In this document: one piece after another, positions 56,123-64,000 of the stretch
How the letters are laid out: each line of letters starts with the position of its first letter
How positions within the stretch are numbered: the stretch's first letter is position 1
Source of the DNA: Gemmataceae bacterium
Lineage (GTDB): Bacteria; Planctomycetota; Planctomycetia; Gemmatales; Gemmataceae
Length of the DNA: 64,000 bases
Assembly (NCBI GenBank): GCA_009692065.1
Contig: SHZY01000010.1
Location: forward strand, 1-64,000
Direction of reading: 5' to 3'
Translations under genes and position numbers: made by a program
The notes under the pieces: model-generated
What the model was told of the DNA's origin: nothing
Databases searched by the model: none
What the model saw: only the letters and a program-made list of their open reading frames with translations

Positions 56123-57313
56123 ATGGAAAAAGTTCTCCACATCAACGATTACCCCGTCGAAGGGGGCGGCGGCGCGGAAGTCGTCCTGCAGCAGACGATC
56201 GCGCTGCTGCGCGGACACGGCAGCGCCGTCGAAACATTCACCTCCGCCGATCTGCCGAACACCCATCGCACGCCGTGGCGCTACGTGGACAACCGGGTCG
56301 CACGCCAGGCTCTGGCCGCCAAGCTTGACGCGTTTCGTCCCGACGTTGTGCATCTGCACAATTACTATCACGTGCTGTCGCCTGGCATTCTCGCCACCTT
56401 GTCCGACCACAAGCGACATCAGCCTCTACGAGTCGTGATGACGGCGCACGATTATCATCTCGTTTCGCCAAACTCAGGGGGCAGTTGGTTCCACTGGTGG
56501 TCGCGCCGCCGTGAAGCGATCGAGCCGAGCCGACTGCGAACGACGGGCTCCCTCCTGACGCATTGCTGGGATGAGCGGACTTGCTGGCACTCTCTCTTGA
56601 AGCTTGTGCAACATTGCTGGAACTATCGCTGGCATCATCGCCGCGACGTCATCGATCTTGTGATCTGCCCGAGCCGTTTCGTAGAGACCATGCTGGAGCC
56701 GACAGGACTGAAGACTTGCTTGCTGCCGCACCCCGCGCCGGCGCCGCCGGAGAGAATGCCGAAGCGCGACGGCCCTCTGAGGTTCGTATTCGCCGGCCGT
56801 CTGGAACCAGAGAAAGGGCTGAACGAGTTCTTGCGCCTGCTGCCGGCCGACGTTGACGCGACCCTCACTGTCATCGGCGCCGGCAAGGAAATGGAACGAT
56901 GCCGGGCAACCTGCGCTGCCCGCGGCTTGAGCGATCGCGTGGAGTTCACGGGGCGGTTGCCGCACGCCGAGACATTGGCGAGGATTGCCCGCTGCCATGT
57001 GCTGGTGCAACCGTCGCGCGTGCTGGAAACGTATGGCCTGACGCTGATCGAGGCGCTGGCAAGCGGCACCAACATTCTGGCCGCCAACCGCGGTGCCGCC
57101 CGAGAGATCGTCGAGTCGACCGGTGTCGGTTTCCTGTTTGAACCGGATGACGCTTCGAGCCTGGCCACCCAACTGCAGGCGGTCGGCATCCAGCACGATG
57201 CACAGGTGCTAAATCGATTTGACGTCAGTTCGTTTCTGACGGAACGGGGCGAGGAACGCTACCTTGAAAGTCTGTTGCGAGTTTACCGTGGTGCTGGCCC
57301 GGTCACCCGTTAA
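56123..57313 (+). CDS. Glycosyltransferase family 4 protein
   Basis: 396 residues, GT-B fold. N-terminal domain: VLHINDYPVEGGGGAEVVLQ (Gly-rich acceptor loop), DVVHLHNYYHVLSPG and MTAHDYHLVSPN. C-terminal nucleotide-sugar domain: FVFAGRLEPEKGLNEFL (about 221-237), VEFTGRLPHAE and the EX7E motif E302-E310 in ETYGLTLIE. A Cys/Trp-rich segment (about 120-170) between the domains is typical of this subgroup. The enzyme probably transfers a sugar to a lipid- or cell-wall-linked acceptor in the cytoplasm. No other polysaccharide genes are adjacent, so the product is unknown. No clear SD precedes ATG 56123. Confidence 0.8.
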   Translation: MEKVLHINDYPVEGGGGAEVVLQQTIALLRGHGSAVETFTSADLPNTHRTPWRYVDNRVARQALAAKLDAFRPDVVHLHNYYHVLSPGILATLSDHKRHQPLRVVMTAHDYHLVSPNSGGSWFHWWSRRREAIEPSRLRTTGSLLTHCWDERTCWHSLLKLVQHCWNYRWHHRRDVIDLVICPSRFVETMLEPTGLKTCLLPHPAPAPPERMPKRDGPLRFVFAGRLEPEKGLNEFLRLLPADVDATLTVIGAGKEMERCRATCAARGLSDRVEFTGRLPHAETLARIARCHVLVQPSRVLETYGLTLIEALASGTNILAANRGAAREIVESTGVGFLFEPDDASSLATQLQAVGIQHDAQVLNRFDVSSFLTERGEERYLESLLRVYRGAGPVTR

Positions 57314-57412
57314 TGTATTTCAAACTCTTTGCCTTTTTTTGCTCGCGAAAATGCCCCTCCAGGACTATCGTTATCGTCATGTCTCGCCTCCACCGTCATG
57401 AGGTTTCCTGTA

Positions 57413-58669
57413 ATGAATCGGTCAATCGCTGCTGTCATCGGTTTCATTATCCTTTGTCCTGCTACGTATGCCGACAACTGGCCCGCCTGGCGCGGTCCGC
57501 ACGGCACCGGCGTCTCCGCCGAGAAAAATCTCCCGCTCACCTGGAGCGCGACTCAAAACGTGCGTTGGAAGGTCACGCTACCGGAGGCTGGCAACTCGAC
57601 GCCAATCATCTGGGGCGATCGCGTTTTCCTCACGCAAGCGCTCGACGGCGGCAAACGCCGGGCGGTCATCGCCTTTGGCCGCGCCGACGGCAAGAAGCTT
57701 TGGCAGAGCGAAGTCCCCTGCGAGTTTGAGGAAACCTCGCACAAACAAAATCCGCCCTGCTCTGCTTCGCCGATCACCGATGGCGAGGCCGTCTATGCGT
57801 GGTTCGCCTCCGCGGGGGTCGTCGCCTACGATTTCGAAGGCAAGCAACTGTGGAAGCGTGATCTGAGCCCGGTGAAGTCGCGCTGGGGCAACGGGTCGAG
57901 CCCTATTCTCTACAAGGACCTGCTGATCGTCTTTCATGGCCCCGGCGCACCAAACACGTTTCTGATCGCACTGGACAAGCGCACCGGCAAAACGGTTTGG
58001 AAGCAGGATGAAGCATCCATCGATAGCCCCGTCTTTGGTTGCTGGAGCACACCAATTATCGTGAAGGCCGGTGAGCGCGACGAGTTGATCCTGCCTCTGC
58101 CGGGCGAGAAGATCGGTGGCGACGGGATGTTCAAGGCCTACGATCCGGCTACCGGAAAAGCACTGTGGATCTGCAAGGGCTTGGGCAACGAGATTTACGC
58201 CATGCCGACCGTCAATGAGACGCGCGACCTGGTCGTCGCCATCTCCGGGCACAACGGCCCGATCGTCGGCGTCAAACCGGGCGGCAAGGGGGACGTGACG
58301 GGCACGCATCGTACCTGGCGCGTCGCCGGCAAGAATCCGCAGCGCGTCGGCAGCGGCGTCTTCCATCAGGGCCGCTTCTTTCTCGCCGACGCCCCGGGCT
58401 TCGTCGAATGCCTCGATCCCAAGAACGGCGAGCCGCTCTGGAAGGAACGCCTCGAAGGCGACCTGTGGGGCTCGATGCTCGTTGCCGACGGCAGACTCTA
58501 CGTCACGAGCTTGAAGGGCGAGACTTTCGTGCTCGCGGCCGGGCCCAAGTACCAACTGCTGGCACGCAACAAACTCGACGAGCCGACCTACGCGGCGCCG
58601 GCAGTGGCGAACGGCGATTTGTTTTTGCGAACGTATCAGAATCTGTACTGCATCAAGAGCGCCAAATAG
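57413..58669 (+). CDS. Exported PQQ-binding-like beta-propeller protein (paralogue)
   Basis: 418 residues from ATG 57413. This start gives a signal peptide (MNRSIAAVIGFIILCPATYA); the frame extends to 57329 without signal character. It begins NWPAWRGPHGTGVSAEKNLP and carries blades such as LDKRTGKTVWKQDE and YDPATGKALWICKGL. Its architecture is the same as the protein at 54675-55961, indicating an old duplication. The last blade ends NGDLFLRTYQNLYCIK. It may serve as a surface or periplasmic scaffold; function unknown. Confidence 0.8.
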   Translation: MNRSIAAVIGFIILCPATYADNWPAWRGPHGTGVSAEKNLPLTWSATQNVRWKVTLPEAGNSTPIIWGDRVFLTQALDGGKRRAVIAFGRADGKKLWQSEVPCEFEETSHKQNPPCSASPITDGEAVYAWFASAGVVAYDFEGKQLWKRDLSPVKSRWGNGSSPILYKDLLIVFHGPGAPNTFLIALDKRTGKTVWKQDEASIDSPVFGCWSTPIIVKAGERDELILPLPGEKIGGDGMFKAYDPATGKALWICKGLGNEIYAMPTVNETRDLVVAISGHNGPIVGVKPGGKGDVTGTHRTWRVAGKNPQRVGSGVFHQGRFFLADAPGFVECLDPKNGEPLWKERLEGDLWGSMLVADGRLYVTSLKGETFVLAAGPKYQLLARNKLDEPTYAAPAVANGDLFLRTYQNLYCIKSAK

Positions 58670-58680
58670 AATCTGCCTTG

Positions 58681-58758
58681 TGCCGCTTGCGGCTTAGCGC
58701 TCACGCCAAATCGCCGGAACGTCCGGCGATACGCAGCGAGCGTTAGCCGCAAGCGGCA
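58681..58758. terminator. Nested hairpin after the PQQ-like gene
   Basis: Outer arms 58681-58702 and 58738-58758 (imperfect) enclose an inner perfect 9-bp hairpin at 58710-58730. It starts twelve bases after the stop codon and ends just before the next ribosome-binding site. Confidence 0.5.
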
Positions 58759-58773
58759 ACCCGGGAGACACCC

Positions 58774-59421
58774 ATGACCCCGCTCGAGCACCTCCGCGCC
58801 GCTATGAGTGACGTGGACGCATACTACAAAAAGCAAGGCATCTTTCAGGGCAAGTTCGGCTTCGGCAAGAATGCCGCCCTGATCGTCATCGACATGGCAT
58901 ACGGCTGGACCGACCCGGCCTACGCAGGAGGCTCGGCCCGGCTCGATCCGGCGATCGCGGCCATCCAGCAACTTCTGGTGGCGGCGCGCGCCAAGTCGAT
59001 TCCCGTCATCTACACCACGTCGCCACCGTGGCTGAAGATGCCGCAGAAGTCGGCCGCGGACTTCTCGCCGAACTTCCGCAAGTGGGACGATCGCGCCTGC
59101 GCAATCGATGACCGGGTTAAGCCGCTGCCCGATGATTACGTCATCTACAAGGAATACGCCAGCGGCTTCGCAGGCACCGCACTGGCCGGCCATCTAATGG
59201 CGGCACGGATCGACACGCTCTTGATTACCGGCTGCTCGACAAGCGCCTGCGTGCGCGCGACAGCAACTGACGCCAAGACGTTTCACCTCAAGCCGATCAT
59301 CATTCGCGAGGGGGTGCAGGATCGTAGCGAGATTTGCCACGAATTCACCCTATTCGACATCCAGGCGCGCTTCGCTGACGTAGTGAGCCTAGAGGAGACG
59401 CTCAAGTATTTGCGAGGATGA
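58774..59421 (+). CDS. Isochorismatase-family cysteine hydrolase
   Basis: 215 residues, cytoplasmic, with GGGAG six bases before ATG 58774. The catalytic triad is visible: D40 in ALIVIDM, K126 in VIYKEYASGF and C159 in GCSTSACVRATA, with the usual cis-peptide segment before the Cys. Family members include N-carbamoylsarcosine amidase, nicotinamidase and ureidoacrylate hydrolase. An N-terminal helix (HLRAAMSDVDAYYKK) and the GF(A)GTALAGHL segment are closest in pattern to the N-carbamoylsarcosine amidase group, but the substrate is not certain. Neighbouring genes give no further clue. Confidence 0.8.
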   Translation: MTPLEHLRAAMSDVDAYYKKQGIFQGKFGFGKNAALIVIDMAYGWTDPAYAGGSARLDPAIAAIQQLLVAARAKSIPVIYTTSPPWLKMPQKSAADFSPNFRKWDDRACAIDDRVKPLPDDYVIYKEYASGFAGTALAGHLMAARIDTLLITGCSTSACVRATATDAKTFHLKPIIIREGVQDRSEICHEFTLFDIQARFADVVSLEETLKYLRG

Positions 59422-59458
59422 GCCCGTTTCAGCAATTCATTCTCGACGGAGAGATTTC

Positions 59459-60193
59459 ATGCGCAATGTCGTCAACACACTTGCCATGGGCACACTGCTT
59501 TTGACCTTGGCCGGCCCCGTTTTTTCCGGCGACAACGGCTGGGCCATCGTCAAGAAGGCCATCGAGGCCACCGGCGGCGAGCCCAAGCTCGCCAGATTTC
59601 AGGCGTTCACCTGGAAAGAAAAAGGCACCCACTACGGTATGGGCGACGGACTTCCCTATACCGGCGTCTACGCGATCAATCGGCCCCATCAATTCCGCAT
59701 GGAGATCCAGGGCGTCTTCGTCATCGTGGTGAACGGCGACTCCGGCTGGATCTCGGCAGGCGGCGACACCAAGGACATGAGCAAGGAACAACTTGCCTCC
59801 GAGCAGAAGAATCACAAGGCCGGCTGGATCACCACTCTGCTGCCGCTCAAAGACAAGGCGTTCAAGGTCATCGCTGAACCCGCAGTCAAGGGCGACGATC
59901 CAAAAACGATCGCGATCATCGTTAGCCGCAAAGACTATCCGGACGTCAAACTGTATTTCGACAAGAAGACCTCTCTTTTGGTCAAGAGCGTATACTCGAT
60001 GAAGGCCGCCGATCTTGACTTCAAGGAAGTAGTCATGGAGGGCACGTACAGCGATTTCCGCGAGGTGGATGGCGCCAAGCTGCCGCACAAGATGTCGCTC
60101 AATCGCGACGGCAAACGCTTCGTCGAGGCGGAGCTCAGTGACCTCAAAGCCGGCAAGGTGGACGCCAAGACTTTCGATCGGCCGTGGCAATAA
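59459..60193 (+). CDS. Secreted protein with a LolA-like pattern
   Basis: 244 residues with a signal peptide (to about residue 23, LAGPVFSGD) and GGAGAG before ATG 59459. The mature protein begins AWAIVKKAIEATGGEPKLA-like helix (actual GWAIVKKAIEATGGEP), then beta strands (FQAFTWKEKG; PHQFRMEIQGVFVIVVNGDS) and ends with KLPHKMSLNRDG and FVEAELSDLKAG. This half-barrel order resembles LolA/LppX-type lipid-binding proteins, and planctomycete homologues are often called outer-membrane lipoprotein-sorting-like. Lipid or hydrophobic cargo binding in the periplasm is a reasonable inference; no enzymatic residues are visible. Confidence 0.6.
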   Translation: MRNVVNTLAMGTLLLTLAGPVFSGDNGWAIVKKAIEATGGEPKLARFQAFTWKEKGTHYGMGDGLPYTGVYAINRPHQFRMEIQGVFVIVVNGDSGWISAGGDTKDMSKEQLASEQKNHKAGWITTLLPLKDKAFKVIAEPAVKGDDPKTIAIIVSRKDYPDVKLYFDKKTSLLVKSVYSMKAADLDFKEVVMEGTYSDFREVDGAKLPHKMSLNRDGKRFVEAELSDLKAGKVDAKTFDRPWQ

Positions 60194-60494
60194 CGCCAGG
60201 AGTCAGAATTCAATAAGCACAGCGGCAAGCGTTTAACTTTCTTTATCCTCCCTTCTGACCATTGACTCCTGATACTTGCGAAATTCTTCTCAATTTCCTT
60301 GCATTTTGGCCTGATCCTGCGTACAATCCGAAAGGGTCGGCTCCATGAACGGTCGCCGACAACTAGGCAATAATATGTAATTCCTTTTCATGGCCTAGCC
60401 GCAAATCGCGGCCTGAGTGTTGGCTAGCCCTGTCCGGTTTGCCGACAACCATCTCGCGTGCAAAGCGGCGTTTTTTTTTTGAAGGAGTATCCCC
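60194..60494. other. Intergenic region with degenerate heptamer repeat and T10 run
   Basis: 301 bases. Ends CCAGGAGTCAG (60196-60206) and TTGACTCCTGA (60262-60272) mark a degenerate copy of the palindromic element found in hpnE. A run of ten T (60471-60480) lies directly before the GAAGGAG ribosome-binding site of the next gene. The promoter was not identified. Confidence 0.5.
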
Positions 60495-61346
60495 TTGAAA
60501 CGATCCCGATTTGTGTTGACAGGGGCCGCCGTCGTCTTGGCGAGCGTTGCCTTGGTGAGCGCTGCACAGGACCAGGGCGTCCCCGTGCCTCAAGTTCCCG
60601 GCGGCGTGCCTCAGGTGCCAGGCGGTCAGCCTGCTCTCCTTCCACCGGGCCTTGCCGGCGGCAGCGAATTGCTTGCCCCCAAGGGAGTCGAAAAACTCAT
60701 GCTCACCAAGGAGCAGAAGGCCGACTACGACAAGCTTAACCAAGCCTACAACACCAAATACAAGGAGCTCACCACCTCGAACAAACCGATCCTGTCCGAT
60801 CCAGACCCCACCAAGAGCAATGAGACTCCCGATGCCCGGTTCAAGGCCTTCAAGGAAGCGATCGAAGCCAGCAACAAGCTGCGGCCCGATTACCTTGCCA
60901 AGTTTGAAAAGCTGCTGACGGACGATCAGAAGAAAACTTTGGACGAGGTCCGCCGCGAGTTGCCAGTCGGAAACTTCGCGCCGAATCTCGGCGGCCCGCC
61001 CAACTTCTACTTCGGCCAGCGCTCCGGCCAGTTCCTGCCGGCGGACCTTCAGAGGCAGCTCAAGCTCTCCGAGGAGCAGGTGAAGAAGATTGACGAGTTG
61101 CAAAAGGACCTGGAAAGCAAGATGCTCAACCTTCTCACCGATGACCAGAAGAAGGCGTTCGAGACGCTGCGGAAGCAGGGTGGACCTGGCGTCAGCTTGC
61201 CGCCGAATCCGTTTGGCGTTCCGCCGCAACCGCCGAAGCTGCTGGAACCCGGCAAGTTGCCGAACCCAGGCGACCTGAAAAAAGTGCCGGACCCCGCGGA
61301 ACTGAAAAAGGTGCCGGAGCCTGAACTCAAGAAGGGCACGAACTAG
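60495..61346 (+). CDS. Secreted protein with Spy/CpxP-like LTxxQK motifs
   Basis: 283 residues. Start codon is TTG 60495: GAAGGAG lies seven bases upstream and the next residues form a clean signal peptide (KRSRFVLTGAAVVLASVALV). The mature protein begins with a Pro/Val/Gly-rich stretch (PQVPGGVPQVPGG), then helices containing LTKEQKADYDKL, LLTDDQKKTLDEV, LSEEQVKKIDEL and LLTDDQKKAFETL, the LTxxQ pattern of Spy/CpxP periplasmic chaperones. The C-terminus is Pro-rich with repeats of LKKVPDPAE type. It may be a periplasmic chaperone or stress sensor; the long low-complexity ends are unlike Spy. A strong terminator follows. Confidence 0.65.
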   Translation: MKRSRFVLTGAAVVLASVALVSAAQDQGVPVPQVPGGVPQVPGGQPALLPPGLAGGSELLAPKGVEKLMLTKEQKADYDKLNQAYNTKYKELTTSNKPILSDPDPTKSNETPDARFKAFKEAIEASNKLRPDYLAKFEKLLTDDQKKTLDEVRRELPVGNFAPNLGGPPNFYFGQRSGQFLPADLQRQLKLSEEQVKKIDELQKDLESKMLNLLTDDQKKAFETLRKQGGPGVSLPPNPFGVPPQPPKLLEPGKLPNPGDLKKVPDPAELKKVPEPELKKGTN

Positions 61347-61352
61347 AGCCCA

Positions 61353-61387
61353 GAAGCCCAGGGACAGCTGTCCCTGGGCTTCTTTTT
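61353..61387. terminator. Rho-independent terminator
   Basis: A perfect 30-base palindrome (61353-61382, 15-bp arms, GC-rich) is followed by five T (61383-61387). It ends the plus-strand gene and lies directly after the 3' end of the convergent minus-strand gene. For the minus strand the T-tract is weak. Confidence 0.85.
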
Positions 61388-61394
61388 CCAAGCA

Positions 61395-64000
61395 TCAGTC
61401 AATATTCTTCGGCAGCGGCACTTCCTCGTCCGCCCGCCGCCGGCTTGGTGGCGTGTTCGGGTCGCCCTCCAGCCGCAGAGTCGTTGTGAGTGTGGCGTTG
61501 GCGCCATTGCTCTCCACGTCCATCATGAGACGGTAATCGCCAGGCGCTGCAAACCGCCGCCCCTGCAAGCCGAACCCGCCCTTCTTGCCCTTGCCAACCT
61601 TGGCATCGTCCTTCTTGCCATCCTCGCTTGGCCGAGTCATGTCCCACGTGGTCTTGTTGAGCCCCGCCTTGTTGTTTCCGGTCCACTGGGCCAGCGTTTT
61701 GCCTTCGATGTCCGTAACCTTGAACGACACCTTCGTTGCCTCTGCGTTGAGCGAGTAGAAGATCTGCGCCCCGGCGGGCGGATTTTCCCCGACAAAGCGG
61801 CGATTCGTCTTGCCATGCACTGGCTCCGGGATCCAGCGTACCGTCGTGTTCGGCTTGTAAAGGTATGCCGGCGCCTTGAGCGCCGCTGGCTTCATTTGCC
61901 TGAGCGCGGTCACATCAAGAACCCACAGGCTGCGCCCATGCGTGGCGGCGACGATCTCGCCGGCCGTGGGGTGCACCGCAATTTCGTGGATGGCAACGGT
62001 GGGCAAGTTGTTGTTGATGCGCGTCCAGCTTTGGCCGCGGTTGAGCGAGGCGAACAAGTGGAACTCCGTCCCGCAATAAAGCAGGTCAGGATTCTCAATG
62101 TCCTCGCGCAGGCAGCGCGTCGAACCGACCGGCGGCAGGTTGTTCGAGATATTCTTCCAGGTCGCGCCGAAATCCTCGGTGACGAAGACGAAGGGCTTGT
62201 CGTCATCGGAGCGATGTCCGTCGAAGGCGACATACGCCCGCCCTTCCACAAAGCGGGATGCCTCGATGGTAGAGACCCAACGCACGTCGGGCAGGAAATC
62301 GCCGGGGAATACCGGATCGCGCGGGCTGCGCACCGGAGCGACGTGGTTCCACTTCTGCCCGCCGTCACGCGTGACCCAGATGGCGCCATCGTCGGTGCCG
62401 GCCCAGATGACATCGGGATTCTTGGGCGACTCCGCAATCGCAGTGGCGCTGCCGCGCGTGGTGTGCGTGAGCTTGGGCGAAATGATTTTGAGATTGTCGC
62501 CGCGGTCGAGCGATTTGAAGACGACATCGCCGCCGCAGTAGAAGATCTTCGGATTGTGGTTCGACAGGATATAGGGCGTATTCCAGTTGAACGGATGCGC
62601 GGTCCCCTTGCCCTTGCCGCCTCCTTTCGGCCCGATGCGCGTGACCTCGCCGGTCTTGAGATGGCGCCGGCCCATGCCGCCATCCTGCATCTCGAAATAA
62701 ATGAGGTCGGGATCGGTGGGATCGCAACGACAGACATAGCCATCGCCGCCGAAGATGGACACCCAGTCCTCGTTGATCGGCCCGGCGCCGCCTTTCAGAC
62801 CCATGCTCGGCCCGCCCCAGGTGCCATTGTCTTGCAGGCCGCCGAAGGCCCAGTACGGGCGCTTCGAGTTGACGGCCACGTGATAGAACTGGCCGAGGGC
62901 CTGGGTGTTGAGGTGATCCCAGTTGTCGGCCCGGTCGTAGCTGGCGTAGAAGCCGCCGTCGGTGCCGATCAGCATGTGCCGGCCATCCTTCGGGTTGATC
63001 CACATGGCATGCCCGTCGGCGTGGACGAGTTTGCCGGCATCGCCCTTGAAAGTCTTGCCGCCGTCCGAGGAGCGGTATTGCGCGACGCCGAGAACGTAGA
63101 CATACTTTGCATCATTGGGATCGACGCGGACGACGCTGAAGTACATGGGGCGAGGATTGATGCTGTTGACGCGCGACCACGATTCGCCGCCGTCGGTCGA
63201 TTTGTAAACGCCGCCGTACTGGAAGCCGTCGGGCCCCTGCTGATCCTGGACATTCTCCTTCTGCCCGCCGTAGTATGCATGGAACGGCCGACCGGGCTTG
63301 GGACCGCCCGGGCCGAACCCGCCGCCCCCTTTGGCGCCGCCGGGCCGTTCGCCGAGGGTGACCTCGATGTTCTTGGCCTCTTTGTCGCGCATGACTTTGA
63401 GCGTGAACTTGTCGCCGGCATTGCGGGCGCGAATCTCGTCCACGAAGTCGGCGTACGTCTTGACGTCTTTCTTGTTGAGCGCGACGACGATGTCGCCTAC
63501 TTGCAATCCCGCTGTCGAGGCCGGGCCGCCCGCGACGACCTGGAGGATCTTGGTGCCTGGATTGGCGTCCTCGCCGAAGAAGCCCATGTAGCCGGTCCCT
63601 TGCGCGACTTTCTTCTGCGCCGGCCCCATGCCGATCTTCTCGCAATCGACGATGGCATAAACGATGTTGGGATCCTTGCGGAAGTAATCGAGCCCGACGC
63701 GGCCGATCTTGCTGGTGGGCAGCCCCTTCTCCAACTTCTTGAAGCTCTTGCCGCCGTCGGTGGTCTTGTAGATGCCGGCCGCCTCGCCCCACTTCATCAT
63801 CGGGTCGTAGCCGTCGTAGCCGTCGGCAAGACCGGGCCCGTGATAGGAATCGAAGCCATCGCGCCGGCGTTCCCACATGGCGACAAGGAGCGTGTCCGGC
63901 TCGGTCGGATGCATGGCAAGGTCGATGACGCCGGTGCGATCGTTCAGATACAGGATTTTCTGCCATGATTTGCCCCCGTCGGTCGTCTTGAAAAGGCCGC
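61395..64000 (-). CDS. BNR/sialidase-like propeller protein with inserted PDZ domain (5' end outside window)
   Basis: The frame is open to the right edge (the extra 28 codons read GLFKTTDGGKSWQKI and onward), so the N-terminus is missing; 867 residues are visible. Blades of the type GxYKSTDGGESW and HPTEPDTLLVAMW identify a VPS10/BNR-type propeller related to photosystem II assembly factor-like proteins. Between two blades lies a PDZ domain (63339-63596): YMGFFGEDANPGTKILQVVA, GLQVGDIVVALNKKDV and FTLKVMRDKEAKNIEVTL. After the propeller a beta domain (IFYSLNAEATKVSFKVTD, then GLNKTTWDM) resembles FlgD/Ig-like C-terminal domains of such proteins. It probably works outside the cytoplasm as a binding platform; no protease residues are visible. 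Confidence 0.8.
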   Translation of the reverse strand, partial: GLFKTTDGGKSWQKILYLNDRTGVIDLAMHPTEPDTLLVAMWERRRDGFDSYHGPGLADGYDGYDPMMKWGEAAGIYKTTDGGKSFKKLEKGLPTSKIGRVGLDYFRKDPNIVYAIVDCEKIGMGPAQKKVAQGTGYMGFFGEDANPGTKILQVVAGGPASTAGLQVGDIVVALNKKDVKTYADFVDEIRARNAGDKFTLKVMRDKEAKNIEVTLGERPGGAKGGGGFGPGGPKPGRPFHAYYGGQKENVQDQQGPDGFQYGGVYKSTDGGESWSRVNSINPRPMYFSVVRVDPNDAKYVYVLGVAQYRSSDGGKTFKGDAGKLVHADGHAMWINPKDGRHMLIGTDGGFYASYDRADNWDHLNTQALGQFYHVAVNSKRPYWAFGGLQDNGTWGGPSMGLKGGAGPINEDWVSIFGGDGYVCRCDPTDPDLIYFEMQDGGMGRRHLKTGEVTRIGPKGGGKGKGTAHPFNWNTPYILSNHNPKIFYCGGDVVFKSLDRGDNLKIISPKLTHTTRGSATAIAESPKNPDVIWAGTDDGAIWVTRDGGQKWNHVAPVRSPRDPVFPGDFLPDVRWVSTIEASRFVEGRAYVAFDGHRSDDDKPFVFVTEDFGATWKNISNNLPPVGSTRCLREDIENPDLLYCGTEFHLFASLNRGQSWTRINNNLPTVAIHEIAVHPTAGEIVAATHGRSLWVLDVTALRQMKPAALKAPAYLYKPNTTVRWIPEPVHGKTNRRFVGENPPAGAQIFYSLNAEATKVSFKVTDIEGKTLAQWTGNNKAGLNKTTWDMTRPSEDGKKDDAKVGKGKKGGFGLQGRRFAAPGDYRLMMDVESNGANATLTTTLRLEGDPNTPPSRRRADEEVPLPKNID

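Noticed and set aside
54675-58669. PQQ-like proteins as quinoprotein dehydrogenases
   Set aside because: Only generic propeller blades are seen; no catalytic Asp, Ca-binding or vicinal-Cys motif was found.
61815-63968. 717-codon plus-strand frame opposite the PDZ/BNR gene
   Set aside because: The minus-strand frame has clear BNR blades and a PDZ domain; the plus frame has none.

Overview
The window reads as chromosomal DNA from a planctomycete, probably a Gemmata/Pirellula-type organism. The evidence is: uniformly GC-rich coding sequence; two giant modular exported proteins, one with a planctomycete LEPR-XLL-type N-terminal motif; a BBP7-type outer-membrane barrel; many exported propeller and PQQ-like proteins; an ECF sigma factor of the planctomycete/verrucomicrobial kind with a membrane partner; an hpnE hopanoid/squalene gene; and many palindromic repeats between genes. 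No rRNA, tRNA, CRISPR array or complete transposon was recognised.

Layout. 1-15378 (+) is the 3' part of a giant adhesin-like gene, open at the left edge. It holds GYxxxPTV repeats, a BNR-type propeller, autotransporter-type beta-strand repeats and 14 Ig-like domains. A BBP7 porin-like gene follows (15947-17587). On the minus strand, 24389-17700 carries ECF sigma factor, single-pass membrane regulator, a six-TM Pls/PosA-type single-module peptide synthetase and an SDR-family protein, in an order that could be one transcription unit. Next on the plus strand are a caspase-fold/PDZ/S41 protease fusion (24699-27251) and a broken exported HEAT-repeat gene (27437-28652). Then come an unknown single-pass protein (minus), a HExxH peptidase/ChaN fusion (30146-31924), and hpnE (minus), which carries a palindromic repeat inside its coding sequence.

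47216-33834 (-) is a second giant gene of 4460 aa: LEPR-XLL, FG-GAP/VCBS repeats, E1-FCCH-like modules, a BNR propeller and nine C-terminal LamG-like repeats. 48087-53230 (+) is a three-gene group: secreted lyase-like protein, M81/MlrC-type metallopeptidase and SGNH-like hydrolase. After it come a small lipoprotein (-), a vapBC-type locus whose toxin has one nonsense codon, two paralogous PQQ-like propeller proteins flanking a GT4 glycosyltransferase, an isochorismatase-family hydrolase, a LolA-like secreted protein, a Spy/CpxP-like secreted protein with a TTG start and a strong terminator, and finally a BNR propeller protein with an inserted PDZ domain, running off the right edge.

Two themes stand out. 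First, domain nesting: in both giant proteins whole modules sit inside other repeat units, and in one case FCCH-like modules are inserted inside other FCCH-like modules at the same structural position. Second, palindromic repeats of several families lie at gene ends, and two of them contribute coding sequence to hpnE. The sigma factor/Pls-like synthetase arrangement and the apparently inactive caspase domain fused to an intact S41 protease are the best candidates for undescribed biology. All family assignments come from reading motifs; no database search was run.
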